From: Ridgeia piscesae | Taxonomy: Eukaryota > Annelida > Polychaeta > Sabellida > Siboglinidae | Assembly: GCA_025642075.2 (NCBI GenBank) | Contig: JAODUO010001351.1 | Location: forward strand, 87,501-151,500 | Direction of reading: 5' to 3' | DNA: 64,000 nt | In this document: positions 38,901 through 53,900 of the stretch, one piece after another | Numbering within the stretch: position 1 is the stretch's first letter | Layout of the letters: the number at the start of each line of letters is the position of its first letter | Position numbers and translations under genes: made by a program | The notes under the pieces: generated by a model | The model's input: only the letters and a program-made list of their open reading frames with translations | What the model was told of the DNA's origin: nothing | Database searches by the model: none

Positions 38901-41900
38901 ATATTTAAAATAACTACATATATTATAAGTAATTAACTAACTACAAATATAAGTAATTAACTAAAAATAGAACTAAGGGTGAAGGTAATTAAACTGTGCA
39001 CATTTACTTACCCATTGTCAGGAATTGTTTCATAATTTAATATTTATAATTATTGGTCTGTTAAATGTATACCAGTGTTAACAGTAAACTAAAATATTGA
39101 AACATAAATTTTATTATAGATCTATAATTTTATGTAAACAAATTGGAGAACTTGACATTTTTCAAAACCCATAACTACAGAAGCATATTGGTTAACCTAA
39201 TAGAATCTGTAAGTACATTCCAAGTTTACAACTATATTATGTTATATAAACTACCTGGTATTGCTGTTAATGATTGTCATTGTTCAATGTTCAGTGTGCA
39301 CGCTATCATTTGACATGTTTCATCTGATCTGTTGGCTATTTACCTGTATGAATCGGGAACATAATGACAAGGCTGTGTGTGGTCAACTGTATTCAAGTTG
39401 GAACTGTTTGTGACTTGATGTCCACGTGTGAGAACTCAACGGAACGTATTTCAGTCATTTCAGGTTCCACTAACAAAGAAAGCCATGAGGTCACATCAGG
39501 TGAAGTGGGATTAGACAGTGACAATGTTATAATAACTAGTTACTACTCAAGTGTAAACCATAGCATGTTATCTTTCATACACATGTTATTAAACATTAAT
39601 TATTTGACAGTCGTGTGGGTCTGTGTGACGTCCTGGGTCTGTGTGACGTCCTGTGTCTGTGTGACGTCCTGTGTCTGTGTGACGTCTGTATCGTGCTGTC
39701 AGTCTTGGAGTTGGGAGTACAACGTGACGAACCTGCACAGACCTGAAGACAAGAACTGACGGTCTACTTATTAGGGACTTTACTGACCAATTCATATGGA
39801 CACTGGTATCGTCCAATAAGCTAATATAATATATATTAGTTAGTGTAAATTAATGTCTTGTAACTGCCCTGCCATGAAATAATTTTATGTGCACTGTCTT
39901 TAATAAATACACCTTTAATCATGTAACTTAGAACTCTGAGAACCTTTAATCCATATATTTTCCTCTGCCAACTTTTAGCCGGAGGATCTGGGTAATTATA
40001 GAAACATGTCAATTCAAGTCAAGCTCAAATTTATTTGCTGTTCCCAGAGTCAAGGCCGAAACACAAAAGCTTTCTCAGTTGCTGCGCTGACCCTGTGGAA
40101 TATAATTCCTGACAACATTAACTCAGCAAAAAACATTATTCCATTTCGCCATCACATGAAAACACACCCTATTAACTGTTGATGACTTTTGCACTGCTCT
40201 TGACTATGTGAGTGTTGAATGCACTAGTTTTGCCGCGCTCCTGCACTCAAATTCTGGGGATATTGGCATCATAGAAGTTAATTATTTATATGTATTAGTA
40301 CTACAATTTGCAAGATTGCTAAAATGTGAGGTTTAGATCAAAGATATGCAGAGAGGGAACAAGTGGAACAACAGCCGTGCACTGAGACAAGCACAGATCA
40401 ACCCAACATGGACACATCACTGTCCAGTGAAGTGGACAGTAACACAAAAGGCATGATTGAACCTGTGGCCCAGCAGTGGTCAAGGCTATGATCTTTACTA
40501 CCTGGTGCAGAGGTTAACCTTACAGGGGACTGGGGTCAGCAAAGGGTCACCAGGGTGGTAATCACCCATGGGGTGGGGTGATGGTCAAAGCATTGACCTA
40601 CATTGCAGGACTAAGTCCACTGTTTGCACGTGCATGGAGGCGAATCTCTGCTGAGAATGTCTGTTCATGGAGTTGTTCTTGTGTCAGCAAACAGTACTAA
40701 CTAGTTGAATTTTATCCAGCTGTATTATTTAAAACAGCCCACTGAGCGTTTTAATTTACATGGGACCCTGGGAATGATGCTGCATTTAGAAACTGTTTAT
40801 TTATTCACACCAGAGTAGTAAACAAGTTCTCAGAAAGACTCTAGTTACACAGGGTAATACCCTGTTGTGGACCCAAAGGGCATGACACTTGTTTATATGA
40901 AGATTCAGGAATCTTTCTGACACATTTAACAATTAAAATCATGGTCCTACAAATAATTTTAAAGACAATTAAATGTATCTATAGTATCCAAATATGCCAG
41001 CTTATTTGTGCAGACATTCTGTAGTACTGTCGTGAATGACTGGCAGTACAATGAATCAGAATAAATGCCTACACCTGCAACCTTATGGTGTAAGTATTGG
41101 GCATACTTCAGTGTCTATAGTGAAGTGGTATTTTTCTGTGAACTGTGAACTGAACATGTGGAGATAATGGAATGGTACAGCTAATGAAGAGACTGGAGTG
41201 CACCAGATTAAGGGGAATGGGAAGGGATGGGAGGAATCTTTGGAACAATATTTTAGCGGGATTGTGTGAGCAATTGATAACGAAAGACATGGAAAACCAA
41301 AGAGTTAACGACAAGTATCAAAGGCACCCCTTCCTAGCCTACAGGAATAAAGCAGATGGTAAAAATTCTGCTTGTTTTTTATTACATATCATATCCCAAA
41401 CAATCACCATCTGTTGTTGTTCGGAGTCTGTTAAGCTAAACCAATAGTTGTTTATTGCCCCCTCTCAACCCACCATGGCATAATCCAATGTTCTGTTAAT
41501 TCAGCAATTTAATAATTGCATACAAGATAAATTGGCTCTGTTATAATGCGTGCATAATATGGCAGGGTGCCATCTGATGTTTATGTCTATTCTCTGTTGA
41601 TTATTGCTGAACTTGACCTGCTCCTGTGAAAGCCGGAGTGGTCATCTTGGCGGTCTGCCAAGTCTGACCATTGCAAGGTCAGCCTAGAAATGCTGGCCCC
41701 TTGCCAGAGTTCGTGGCACACACATATTCTAGGCCGCTTCATCAGTCGGTTTAATTATCCTGACCTATTGCTGTAGCATCATTTTGTCGAAAGCATGTAT
41801 TTATTCCTGTTTAGAAACACTTCTTTCTTGCAACACAACTCCTGAGAGTCAAACTATCACATTTCCACAGTCATTGTTGATTTTATTTTAAAATATAATT

Positions 41901-44900
41901 AAAACAATTGTCATGGAAATTTCCTAAATTGTTACTTATTTAGTGAGTGAAATTTTGAAGCAGTGGTGGAGATGTTTACTTTCTGGATAAAATAGGACGT
42001 AGTTCCACTATTATAATATGGGTTTAATAATATCCGTGTTTATTTTAGGGATTTAGCACATCCCTACTGTACGCGTTTTTTGGCACCAACACAAAAACTG
42101 GTTTCATATGGCGCTTGTGTGCCGCCATAATGTGGGTTCCGACAACTCCTAAACACATAATTATTTATTATCAAACATATAACATTATACAGAATTATTG
42201 ATTATATAGAAATCTTGTTGACAATAATATTATAATTCCATATTATAATTAGCATAAGGAATGCATCACACTGGCAGTTGACGCGGATGGAGAATGTCGG
42301 TGCTCGTGCACCCAGAGCAGACCGCGTACCGCTAGCCGCCGGATGCGCGTGCGTCACTGCATAAAATGTAGGCCAAAATGACATTGATTGAGCCCGTATC
42401 ACCAGCGGAGGCTGCGGCCGGGGCCACGTAGACATTAGCCACGACCATCGCGTGACATAAATAAACATGTGACGATGACGTCATCGTGGATGACGGTTGA
42501 CAATATCCGAAGATGACACAGCTATGTGGGAATGTTGACATCGCGCAGCTCATTGTATGTGCTGACGTTGACTGGATGTAAACAGAATCATTCGAGAAAT
42601 TAAACTAACGAAACATCGCCGCCACAAAGTCGTTAGTGATGCCACCTGGCGAATACAGCACACAGTAGATAACCCGACAAGACGCAAAGACGACGTGTTT
42701 ATGTTCAATGAGGCAGCGTCACAGGAACAAGTTTGTATTGTTTTGGCGATATTATAATAATAAACGGTGATTTTAATACAATGGCATAATATAAACCGAC
42801 TACTACATTATGGGACGATTTTGTTTGTAATATTAGTAAAAAAAAGTCTAAATCATAATTTAAAGCATCAGTTTTTGCGATTGTCATCTTGACTGACTTG
42901 AATTGAAGTTCAGTTGAAACAGTGGAGTCTTGACTCGCATCTGTCACCCTATTCTGTGTGGTGTGATTAATCATGTACCTAGTGTCTACAGCCAACTATT
43001 CCAAGTCGGCCTACATTAGTGTATTGCTGTCGTAACAATCATCAGTATCTATTTATGGTCTTCGCCATCGAGGCAGTTTACCTGGTGTGAAAGTGGTCAG
43101 TTGCCGCTGTCACGTGTTGGTAGTGTCAGATTGCGTATGCTGACTTCGAGCATCGCTCAGTTCCGTGCCAAATTTATGCTGTGTCGTGTTGTCAGTACTA
43201 ATACTATTATTTACGACACCGTCTGACACTGCAACGTACAGGCTACGGCAGCACAATCATCGTAAATGAGAATTAGCAACAAAAAAGATTTATTTATTTC
43301 ATGGCATTTATTATTTAATATATAATATAGATTTATTTTTAAAATAACTGACTTGCTGGTTTTGAGTATCTGCAAAACTAGAAAAATTAACTATCCCTGC
43401 CAGTCTATGTTCCTAACTCCTCAGTTACAAAACTACATGTATACATATTTTCATGATAATTATATATAAACTACATTTGTAGCATTTCGAAGATTAGCAT
43501 CTTGGCTGGGCACTTGGCTAGTCTTTGAAACACCTTGAAAACAACTGACATGCTTCATTACCATGGCAGTGTGTTCACTCTCACCATGTTAGTTGTAACC
43601 ACACAAATACTAATTCAGTGATTTTAATGAATAAATTGCTTTTTATAACTGAGGAATTAGGAACATAATAATATTATGTATGATACCTGAAAGACTTTAG
43701 CCATAATTATATTAGTATCACAATTTATGTAAATTTACTCAATTTCATTAACAGTTTAAACATTAAAGTATCACATATTTTTTCCTTGAACTTGTTGGGA
43801 TAAGGTGGTTTTTTGTTATCTTGAACAGTCTGGTTTGACAAACAAAGATAATGACACAAAAAAGACAAATAGGGACTGTCACTGTAAATGTCACAAGATC
43901 CCTCTAACCAGGAATGGCTTTTTGGTCATCTGCTGTACACACTGCATACATGTGCTGACCTTTAGTTATGTCACATTTTAAGTGATGCATTGTTTCTGAT
44001 TTGGCTGTCTATCAGACTTAGCCTTTCGTGGACATAATAAATGACAATTCATGTTCGTGGACGTAATAAATGACATTTCATGAATGTTCCGACAAAAGAC
44101 TTGCATTTTTCTCCACAATGGATAATTGCTGGCTGAACGGCCGTGTAAATGTTTCATGTTCCAGCATGCTCGTTCGCTAAATCGTTGGCACATGTTGTAT
44201 GGCAATAGGAATGTGCTACCTACAGTTGTCACCATAGCAGTAGTGTGAATTAAGTCGTCAAGTATTTTGAACACACTGCTGTGGCGACTCGGACATATCT
44301 GTATTGACAGCAGCAGTGTTCTGGTGACGGCAGCAGTGTTTTGACTCAGGCAGTGGTGTGATTCCACCTGACAACTGGGAATAAGAAACGGAACAGTCTG
44401 CTTTGATTAGCCGTGTTGTGACATGTAGTGTTGTGATGACATGACTCAGCAGTGTTGACTCCAGCAGTGTTATGACTGGAATGTTATGACTTCTGCTGTC
44501 TTATGACATGACTCCAGCTGTGTTGTGACTCCTGCAGTGTTATGACATGACTCCTATGATGTTGATGCCAGCTGTGTCATGACTCCTGCGGTGTTGTGAC
44601 TCCTGCAGTGTTGTGACTTGCAGTGTGGTGACTCCGGCAGTCACTGAGTGTTGTGACATGACTCCTGCAGTGTTGTGACTCCTGCCGTGTTGTGACTTGC
44701 AGTGTGGTGACTCCGCCAGTCACTGAGTGTTGTGACATGACTCCTGCAATGTTGATTCCAAGAGTGTTGTGACTTCTGCAGTGTTTTGACTCTGGCTGTG
44801 TTGGCTTGACCGCTGACCAGTGAGTGGTCAGATGACTATGTTCTCAGACAGGAATAGAGTAGCACCAGCTGAACTGTAAGTTGATAAGTGGTTATAATAC

Positions 44901-47900
44901 TACCTGTACACGGCAAGAATTGGTGGTGTTTATCCATGCTGGATACCATAATTACCATAATTATGCAATTCTAAGACTTGCTACCTATGTTCATTTTTTC
45001 TTTAGTAGCGTCTCGTACTACCTGTGCTATTTCCTGGTGCACAGAATACTCGTTGGGTTGGCTTTATGTACAATGGATTCACCCTCTGTCGTGTTCAGAG
45101 TAGTTATTTCATGTGAACAAGATCAGTGTTCTGGTGGCATTACCATGCAAGTAATTGGGTTTTATGTCATGTTCGACAGGTTGACATGTTCGACAGGTTG
45201 ACATGTTCCACAATTTGACGCATTCCACAGTTTGACGTATCCCACAATTTGACATATTCCACAGTTTGACGTATTCAGCAATCTGTTTCCAGGGTTGGAT
45301 CATCAAAATGCACGCCAACGTCCGATGGCGTTCTCTTCTCGGAGGCCCAGACGTCTTCCATTGAAGAGCTGGATGAAGGTCAAGGAGAAACCGATGCGGG
45401 AGAACGTGGCTCCATAGACAGCTACACGGAGGATGTCACTCTGCCGGACACTTCCACGGTTGTCACCCCGGCCATGAAAGATGCAACAAATGGTAAAACA
45501 CTATTTGTAGTTTTGTACACTCGTATCCAGAGTTTGACACTTGACGAATGTTCAGTTTTTCTCCGAAATGTTAAGACAGTCACCAATGAAAGCAGGATTA
45601 TGATATAATGTTTGAGGTGCTTATTAAAAACATTGACAGTTGCTCAGACTTGTCAGTTAAAATGAAATAATTAAATTTTAAATAAATGTTGTTACAACAT
45701 ATACCTGACAACTGATATAAAATGTGTAAATAATTGGATAATTGTAGACGATGTTCATTTTCATGAGTGTGTTCAACCATTTAATGATATGTTATTGATA
45801 ACGATGTGTCATTCTACAGACCAGTTTAGATATAGACGAACATAGATGTATGGGTATTAATGATACAACCATTACATGACATTTTGTGGCTGTTCGCGAG
45901 AACATCAGATCACACGTCAGCAGTGAAGATATTAGGTGACATATTTGACATTCTATGTTTTAATAAATTATATTTACGTTGTATTGTGTTATTTGAAGGT
46001 GGGGTGAGGTCATAGTTTAATTACATGAGTAAATAATGTTTCAGGGCCTGACGAGGTCATTGAGGCGGAGTCGGTGATGACATGGCACAGAAATGAGGCT
46101 GTCAAGTTACGAATGCAGAACTCGGGTCCACTGTCGGAAAAACCAATATCTCTGCCAACAGTTCTATTAAACGCCTCAAGGAACTATGCTGACACAACTG
46201 CTCTCGGTAAGATATTTTTACAGATAATTCAGTTATAAAGACGAAAGTGTTTGTTTAAACGTGTGGTACTATGTAATTTATACAAAAACGCAATAAATGC
46301 CTGTTAAACAACATGCACAAAGTACGGTTCATTTTCATAATGCAATATATCTATTTTCGGCCTTGCCACATGTACAGAATGACAGCACATTCTGTATTTT
46401 TATAACAAAATCATTTTGATATAACATTTTGCCTAACAAATCTGCAACAGATATTTAATATTTTTGTAACATCCTCATTGATTTGTGATAGTAAATTGAT
46501 ACACATATAGAAACTTAGAACAAAATATAAACCTAAGAGGCCCTTCATATGTAAGAATGATCTATCAGACAATAGACATTTGTTGACTATGGTAAAAACA
46601 AAGACTACACAACATTGTCCAAGCCCGTAAGGAGATTTCAAAATTAGAACTGAAATGGATGTTCTTTAACATATCCATTAAATGATATTTACTTTTACGT
46701 ACTGTCTTACAGAAGCTATAGCAAAATATAATACGCCATTAAAGTAGTTATGTTTTGAAAGTAAGAAGCTTACTTAAAGTTAAGTGTGTGATGCGTTTGT
46801 TGACACAACTGATAAATGGAAAATTTTTCTGACCAGTCCTTATATCCGGTGTCATGTTCTCTCAGCTGTGAAGCGTAATGGGGACTGGCAGAAATGGAAT
46901 TACGAAGAATACTACAGAGAAGTCCGCACAACAGCAAAGGCCTTCATCAAGGTAACACTAACACCCACCCTCAGTGCCACATTAACACCCACCCTCAGTG
47001 CCACATTAACACCCACCCTCAGTGTCACACTAACACCCACCCTCAGTGCCACACTAACACCCACCCTCAGTGCCACACTAACACCCACCCTCAGTGCCAC
47101 ACTAACACCCACCCTCAGTGCCACACTAACACCCACCCTCAGTGCCACACTAACACCCACCCTCAGTGCCACATTAACACCCACCCTCAGTGCCACATTA
47201 ACACCCACCCTCAGTGCCACACTAACACCCACCCTCAGTGCCACACTAACACCCACCCTCAGTGCCACATTAACACCCACCCTCAGTGCCACACTAGCAC
47301 CCACCCTCAGTGCCACACTAACACCCACCCTCAGTGCCACACTAACACCCACCCTCAGTGCCACACTAACACCCACCCTCAGTGCCACACTAACACCCAC
47401 CCTCGTGCCACACTAACACCCACCCTCAGTGCCACACTAACACCCACCCTCAGTGCCACACTAACACCCACCCTCAGTGCCACACTAACACCCACCCTCA
47501 GTGCCACACTAACACCCACCCTCAGTGCCACACTAGCACCCACCCTCAGTGCCACACTAACACCCACCCTCAGTGCCACACTAACACCCACCCTCAGTGC
47601 CACACTAACACCCACCCTCAGTGCCACACTAACACCCACCCTCAGTGCCACACTAACACCCACCCTCAGTGCCACACTAACACCCACCCTCAGTGCCACA
47701 CTAACACCCACCCTCAGTGCCACACTAACACCCACCCTCAGTGCCACACTAACACCCACCCTCAGTGCCACACTAACACCCACCCTCAGTGCCACACTAG
47801 CACCCACCCTCAGTGCCACACTAACACCCACCCTCAGTGCCACACTAACACCCACCCTCAGTGCCACACTAACACCCACCCTCAGTGCCACACTAACACC

Positions 47901-50900
47901 CACCCTCAGTGCCACACTAGCACCCACCCTCAGTGCCACACTAGCACCCACCCTCGGTGCCACATTAACACCCACCCTCCGTGCCACACTAACACCCACC
48001 CTCAGTGCCACACTAACACCCACCCTCAGTGCCACACTAACACCCACCCTCAGTGCCACACTAACACCCACCCTCAGTGCCACACTAACACCCACCCTCA
48101 GTGCCACACTAACACCCACCCTCAGTGCCACACTAACACCCACCCTCAGTGCCACACTAACACCCACCCTCAGTGCCACACTAACACCCACCCTCAGTGC
48201 CACCTAACACCCACCCTCAGTGCCACACTAACACCCACCCTCAGTGCCACATTAACACCCACCCTCAGTGCCACATTAACACCCACCCTCAGTGCCACAT
48301 TAACACCCACCCTCAGTGCCACACTAACACCCACCCTCAGTGCCACACTAACACCCACCCTCAGTGCCACACTAACACCCACCCTCAGTGCCACACTAAC
48401 ACCCACCCTCAGTGCCACACTAACACCCACCCTCAGTGCCACACTAACACCCACCCTCAGTGCCACACTAACACCCACCCTCAGTGCCACACTAACACCC
48501 ACCCTCAGTGCCACACTAACACCCACCCTCAGTGCCACACTAACACCCACCCTCAGTGCCACACTAACACCCACCCTCAGTGCCACACTAACACCCACCC
48601 TCAGTGCCACACATAACACCCACCCTCAGTGCCACACTAACACCCACCCTCAGTGCCACATCTAACACCCACCCTCAGTGCCACACTAACACCCACCCTC
48701 AGTGCCCTAACACCACCTCAGTGCCACACACACCCACCCTCAGTGCCACATTAACACCCACCCTCAGTGCCACACTAACACCCACCCTCAGTGCCACACT
48801 ACACCCACCCTCAGTGCCACACTAACACCCACCCTCAGTGCCACACTAACACCCACCCTCAGTGCCACACTAACACCCACCCTCAGTGCCACACTAACAC
48901 CCACCCTCAGTGCCACACTAACACCCACCCTCAGTGCCACATAACACCCACCCTCAGTGCCACACTAACACCCACCCTCAGTGCCACACTAACACCCACC
49001 CTCAGTGCCACATTAACACCCACCCTCAGTGCCACACTAACACCCACCCTCAGTGCCACACTAACACCCACCCTCAGTGCCACACTAACACCCACCCTCA
49101 GTGCCACATAACACCCACCCTCAGTGCCACACTAACACCCACCCTCAGTGCCACACTAGACACCCACCCTCAGTGCCACACTAACACCCACCCTCAGTGC
49201 CACACTAACACCCACCCTCGTGCCACCATAACACCCCCCTCAGTGCCACACTAACACCCACCCTCAGTGCCACACTAACACCCACCCTCGTGCACTAGCA
49301 TCAAGCCACCCTCGTGCCACACTAACACCCACCCTCAGTGCCACACTAGCACCCACCACTCTGGTGCCACATCTAACACCCACCCTCAAGTGCCACACTA
49401 ACACCCACCCTCAGTGCCACACTAACACCCACCCTCAGTGCCACACTAACACCCACCCTCAGTGCCACACTAACACCCACCCTCAGTGCCACATAACACC
49501 CACCCTCAGTGCCACACTAACACCCACCCTCAGTGCCACTAACACCCACCCTCGGTGCCACACTAACACCCACCCTCAGTGCCACACTAACACCCACCCT
49601 CAGTGCCACACTAGACACCCACCCTCGAGTGCCACATTAACACCCACCCTCAGACATTAACACCCCCCTCAGGCCACACTAACACACCGCCCCACCCTCA
49701 GTGCCACACTAACACCCACCCTCAGTGCCACACTAAGTACCCACCCTCAGTGCCACATCACATTAACCCCCCCACCCTCAGTGCCACACTAACACCCACC
49801 CTCAGTGCCACACTAACACCCACCCTCAGTGCCACACTAACACCCACCCTCGGTGCCACACTAACACCCACCCTCGGTGCCACACTAACACCCACCCTCG
49901 GTGCCACACTAACACCCACCCTCGGTGCCACACTAACACCCACCCTCGGTGCCACACTAACACCCACCCTCGGTGCCACACTAACACCCACCCTCGGTGC
50001 CACACTAACACCCACCCTCGGTGCCACACTAACACCCACCCTCGGTGCCACACTAACACCCACCCTCGGTGCCACACTAACACCCACCCTCGGTGCCACA
50101 CTAACACCCACCCTCGGTGCCACACTAACACCCACCCTCCGTGCCACACTAACACCCACCCTCAGTGCCCGTTCTTCCACAGTGATTTTATACTCAACAT
50201 CTAAATGCGTCTGACACCATTTTATTAATTGTTTGCAAAATATGCTGTATTTGTATATGCGATTTTTAACATGTTTGTAATTGGCAGCCTTTGTAGGCGA
50301 CACAAAACTGTTGATCTTGTAGACATCTGGTGTCAGTCAATGGGCCTCCTTTCTCTTGCTAAAGATAACTTATACTCATTGACGTTTACAGCTTGGACTG
50401 GAGAGATACAATGCAGTTGGCGTGATGGGCTTCAACTCACCAGAGTGGTTCTTCTCTTGCCTCGGGTGTATCTTTGCTGGGTGAGTAGTGGCTGGTTGTA
50501 AGAAGTGACAGAAACAAAAATAGTCTAGCACATAGACTCTGAAACTATAATGACAACGTTGCAAAGAATATGTTGTGGTTCATTGTGGACACTTGATGAT
50601 ATCACCCATGTGCCACACATCTTTCTTATTGGCTGTTATTTTGTTGTGCCTTATTTGCCAGAGACATCGTTGAATAGAAAATGGCAAGTCAGCCAGAAAT
50701 TCACATAACACTATGGGTGGTAATCATAATAAGACTGAGCCTTTTCTGTCTCTCGACATACAGACAACACAGGACGTGTTAGTTCAACATTGCTGCGGTG
50801 TTACTAAGAACCAGCCGCACTTCTATGTAATTGCCACTACAGGGATGAATAAAGATTTATTATATAGTACTATGTAAATATGGAATGATATTATATAGTA

Positions 50901-53900
50901 CTATGTAAATATGGAATGATTTCTCCACCACTTTCAAGACATTTTAAGCAATATCCTCCCGCAAAATCCTTAAGATTGATTTATTCTAATAAACACATAA
51001 CGGTACGTCACATTGATGGTGACTTTTGCACCGTTACACAATTCTGGCTAGTCAAGTTTCTGGTGCCATGTTTTTAATCGAGGGTGACAGCTCCTGGGTT
51101 TTTATTTTTCATTCAATGTTACGTTCTTATGACTACAACATGCATGTTGAAGGGTTACTGCCTAACCATTTGTGTTTAGTTACTTTAGTAAGCTCGGAAC
51201 AATGTTTGCAATTTGAATGATCCTGCCTGCAACACAGTCAAATGGTAAACAAAACATCCAGTTTCAAAAAAACTTTATTGGCAATAATGCCGAGGTGAGC
51301 AGAGTTAATCGCAACACCCTTCGGTGTTTAACTTTCCCACATGTTCTAGACAGACTTCCCTTTACAAATTACTGCTTGGCCAATGGAGGACAGAGGACAA
51401 GGTACTCTGTCTTTAAAGACTAACACATTACAGTGGAATACTGTTGATGTTACAGGGGACTCTCGGTTGGCATTTACACAACTAACACGGCTGACGCTAC
51501 CAAGTACGTTGCGGAGATGTCACGGTGCAATATCATTGTGGTTGAGAATGACCAGCAGCTGCAGAAGGTGGTCCAGGTGTGGGACCACCTGCCTCACCTC
51601 AAGGCCATCGTCCAGTACATCGGGGAGCCAAAGGAGAAGATGGCAAATGTCTACTCGGTATGTGGTGTTTAGATCGACAGTTGGAACACAGGCTTCCTTG
51701 GTGACCGCACCACTGTGTCAACTTTGCTTCCTGCCGACGTTAAATTAAAAGGAAATGTAGATAAATTTCGCCAGCGTCTGAAACCTATATCTATAATGCT
51801 GCCTATCCTCATTGGCTTCCTAGCATTTATCCATCTGGCGATGACTCGTGCATTGTTTGTGATAACAAGATTGCTTAATGCCTTTTTTGTCACGCCACTG
51901 AGTTTGATCTTTGAGGATATTGGCGCATAAGAAGTCATCATTGTTATATAAGAAATCATCATTGTTATTATTAGAATAATTATTAGAAGCAGTTGCAATC
52001 TGGGTGGGTGGTCGAGTTGGCAGGATAAATGTAGTTTACGCGCATGATTTTACAGTAGAAACTGTCAAACATTTACCTTTAAATACCACCGTGTATGGGT
52101 TTTAGCATTCTTTGTCACTGTATTCTATGTGAAGTTTCAATTCAGAACTGACATTTACTTTTTCATTAAATTATGTATTGACTGTATCATACAATATACT
52201 CTTATGAAAGCATTAGTTTTGTTACAGTATTATTTTATTTATTTTAAGCTCACGACCCTTAGGAAGATACATGTGTTTTATTAGGTTTACCAGGAACACA
52301 AAATGATCATTAATATTTTCACTTGGCCGACCTTGGTTTCTAGACATTGTGTTCATGGTGGTGCCACCTGGTGTGTTTCAGTGGAAGGATATTGCCGAAC
52401 TAGCAAAGGACGTATCGGATGATGCGTTGAACAACCGTCTGCGATCACAGGCAGTAAACAAGGCGTGTGTCCTCATCTTTACGGTGAGTGTAATGAACAT
52501 TGTTAATCGCAACCGCACTCATCTTACGTAAAATGTTAACTACAGCTACACTTATCATATGTAAAATGTTAACTACAACCGCACTTATCTTGCGTAAAAT
52601 GTTAACTACAGCTGCACTTATCATATGTAAAATGTTAACTACAACCGCACTTACCTATCTTGCGTAAAATGTTAACTACAGCTGCACTTATCTTATGTAA
52701 AATGTTAACTACAGCTGCACTTATCTTATGTAAAATGTTAACTACAGCTGCACTTATCTTATGTAAAATGTTAACTACAGCTGCACTTATCTTATGTAAA
52801 ATGTTAACTACAGCTGCACTCTTATGTAAAATGTTAACTACAGCTGCACTTTTGTAAAATGTTAACTACAGCTGCACTTATCTTATGTAAAATGTTAACT
52901 ACAGCTGCACTATTATGTAAAATGTTAACTACAGCTGCACTTATCATACGTAAAATGTTAACTACAGCTGCACTTATCATATGTAAAATGTTAACTACAG
53001 CTGCACTTATCATATGTAAAATGTTAACTACACCTACACTTATCATACGTAAAATGTTAACTACAGCTACACTTATCATACGTAAAATGTTAACTACAGC
53101 TACACTTATCATATGTAAAATGTTAACTACACCTACACTTATCATACGTAAAATGTTAACTACAGCTACACTTATCATACGTAAAATGTTAACTACAGCT
53201 ACACTTATCATATGTAAAATGTTAACTACAGCTACACTTATCATACGTAAAATGTTAACTACAGCTACACTTATCATACGTAAAATGTTAACTACAGCTA
53301 CACTTATCATATGTAAAATGTTAACTACACCTACACTTATCATACGTAAAATGTTAAACTACAGTTACACTTATCATACATAAAATGTTAAATACAGCTA
53401 CACTTATCATATGTAAAATGTTAAATACAGCTACACTTATCATATGTAAAATGTTAACTACAACCGCACTTACCTATCTTGCGTAAAATGTTAACTACAA
53501 CCGCACTTACCTATCTTGCGTAAAATGTTAACTACAGCTGCACTCTTATGTAAAATGTTAACTACAGCTGCACTTATCTTATGTAAAATGTTAACTACAG
53601 CTGCACTAAAAGTTGTTTTAAAGGGTTGTTTTGTCTATATAAGATCTCTTAAAACAAAAACAACCATTTATTCAGCCAAACTACTTAATTGAATTGCGAT
53701 GTTAGAATAAATAAAACTATAGAAATACAAATCAAATTGTTCACGCAGTGCACCAAACTGAATTTTCAAGATTATGCAGTTGCCGCGTGTTAGGATCATG
53801 AATGTGACATTGTGTCTTCCATTCCACAGTCGGGCACGACGGGAAATCCCAAAGGAGTAATGCTGTCTCATGATAATGTGAGTATTTACAGGAGCATTTT

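Larger units (their letters stand above)
35928..45292 (+). other. ACSBG intron 1 (9.4 kb)
   Basis: The largest ACSBG intron. It contains a retrotransposon tail relic (40.05 kb), a CRE-like tandem repeat (39.6 kb), a CpG-rich patch with a consensus CRE (42.3-42.56 kb), an imperfect GTGTTGTGACTCC repeat (44.3-44.8 kb) and a 17-bp repeat ending at the acceptor. No other gene was recognised. Confidence 0.8.

Noticed and set aside
40461..40560. Possible second tRNA-like SINE head
   Set aside because: Only a weak A-box resemblance and no convincing B box or tail.
46955..50169. CRISPR-like repeat structure
   Set aside because: Units are head-to-tail without unique spacers, in a eukaryotic intron.
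46894..50303. Open frames up to 437 codons ([24 protein letters not shown])
   Set aside because: A 24-bp repeat keeps every frame open on both strands; it lies in an intron of ACSBG.
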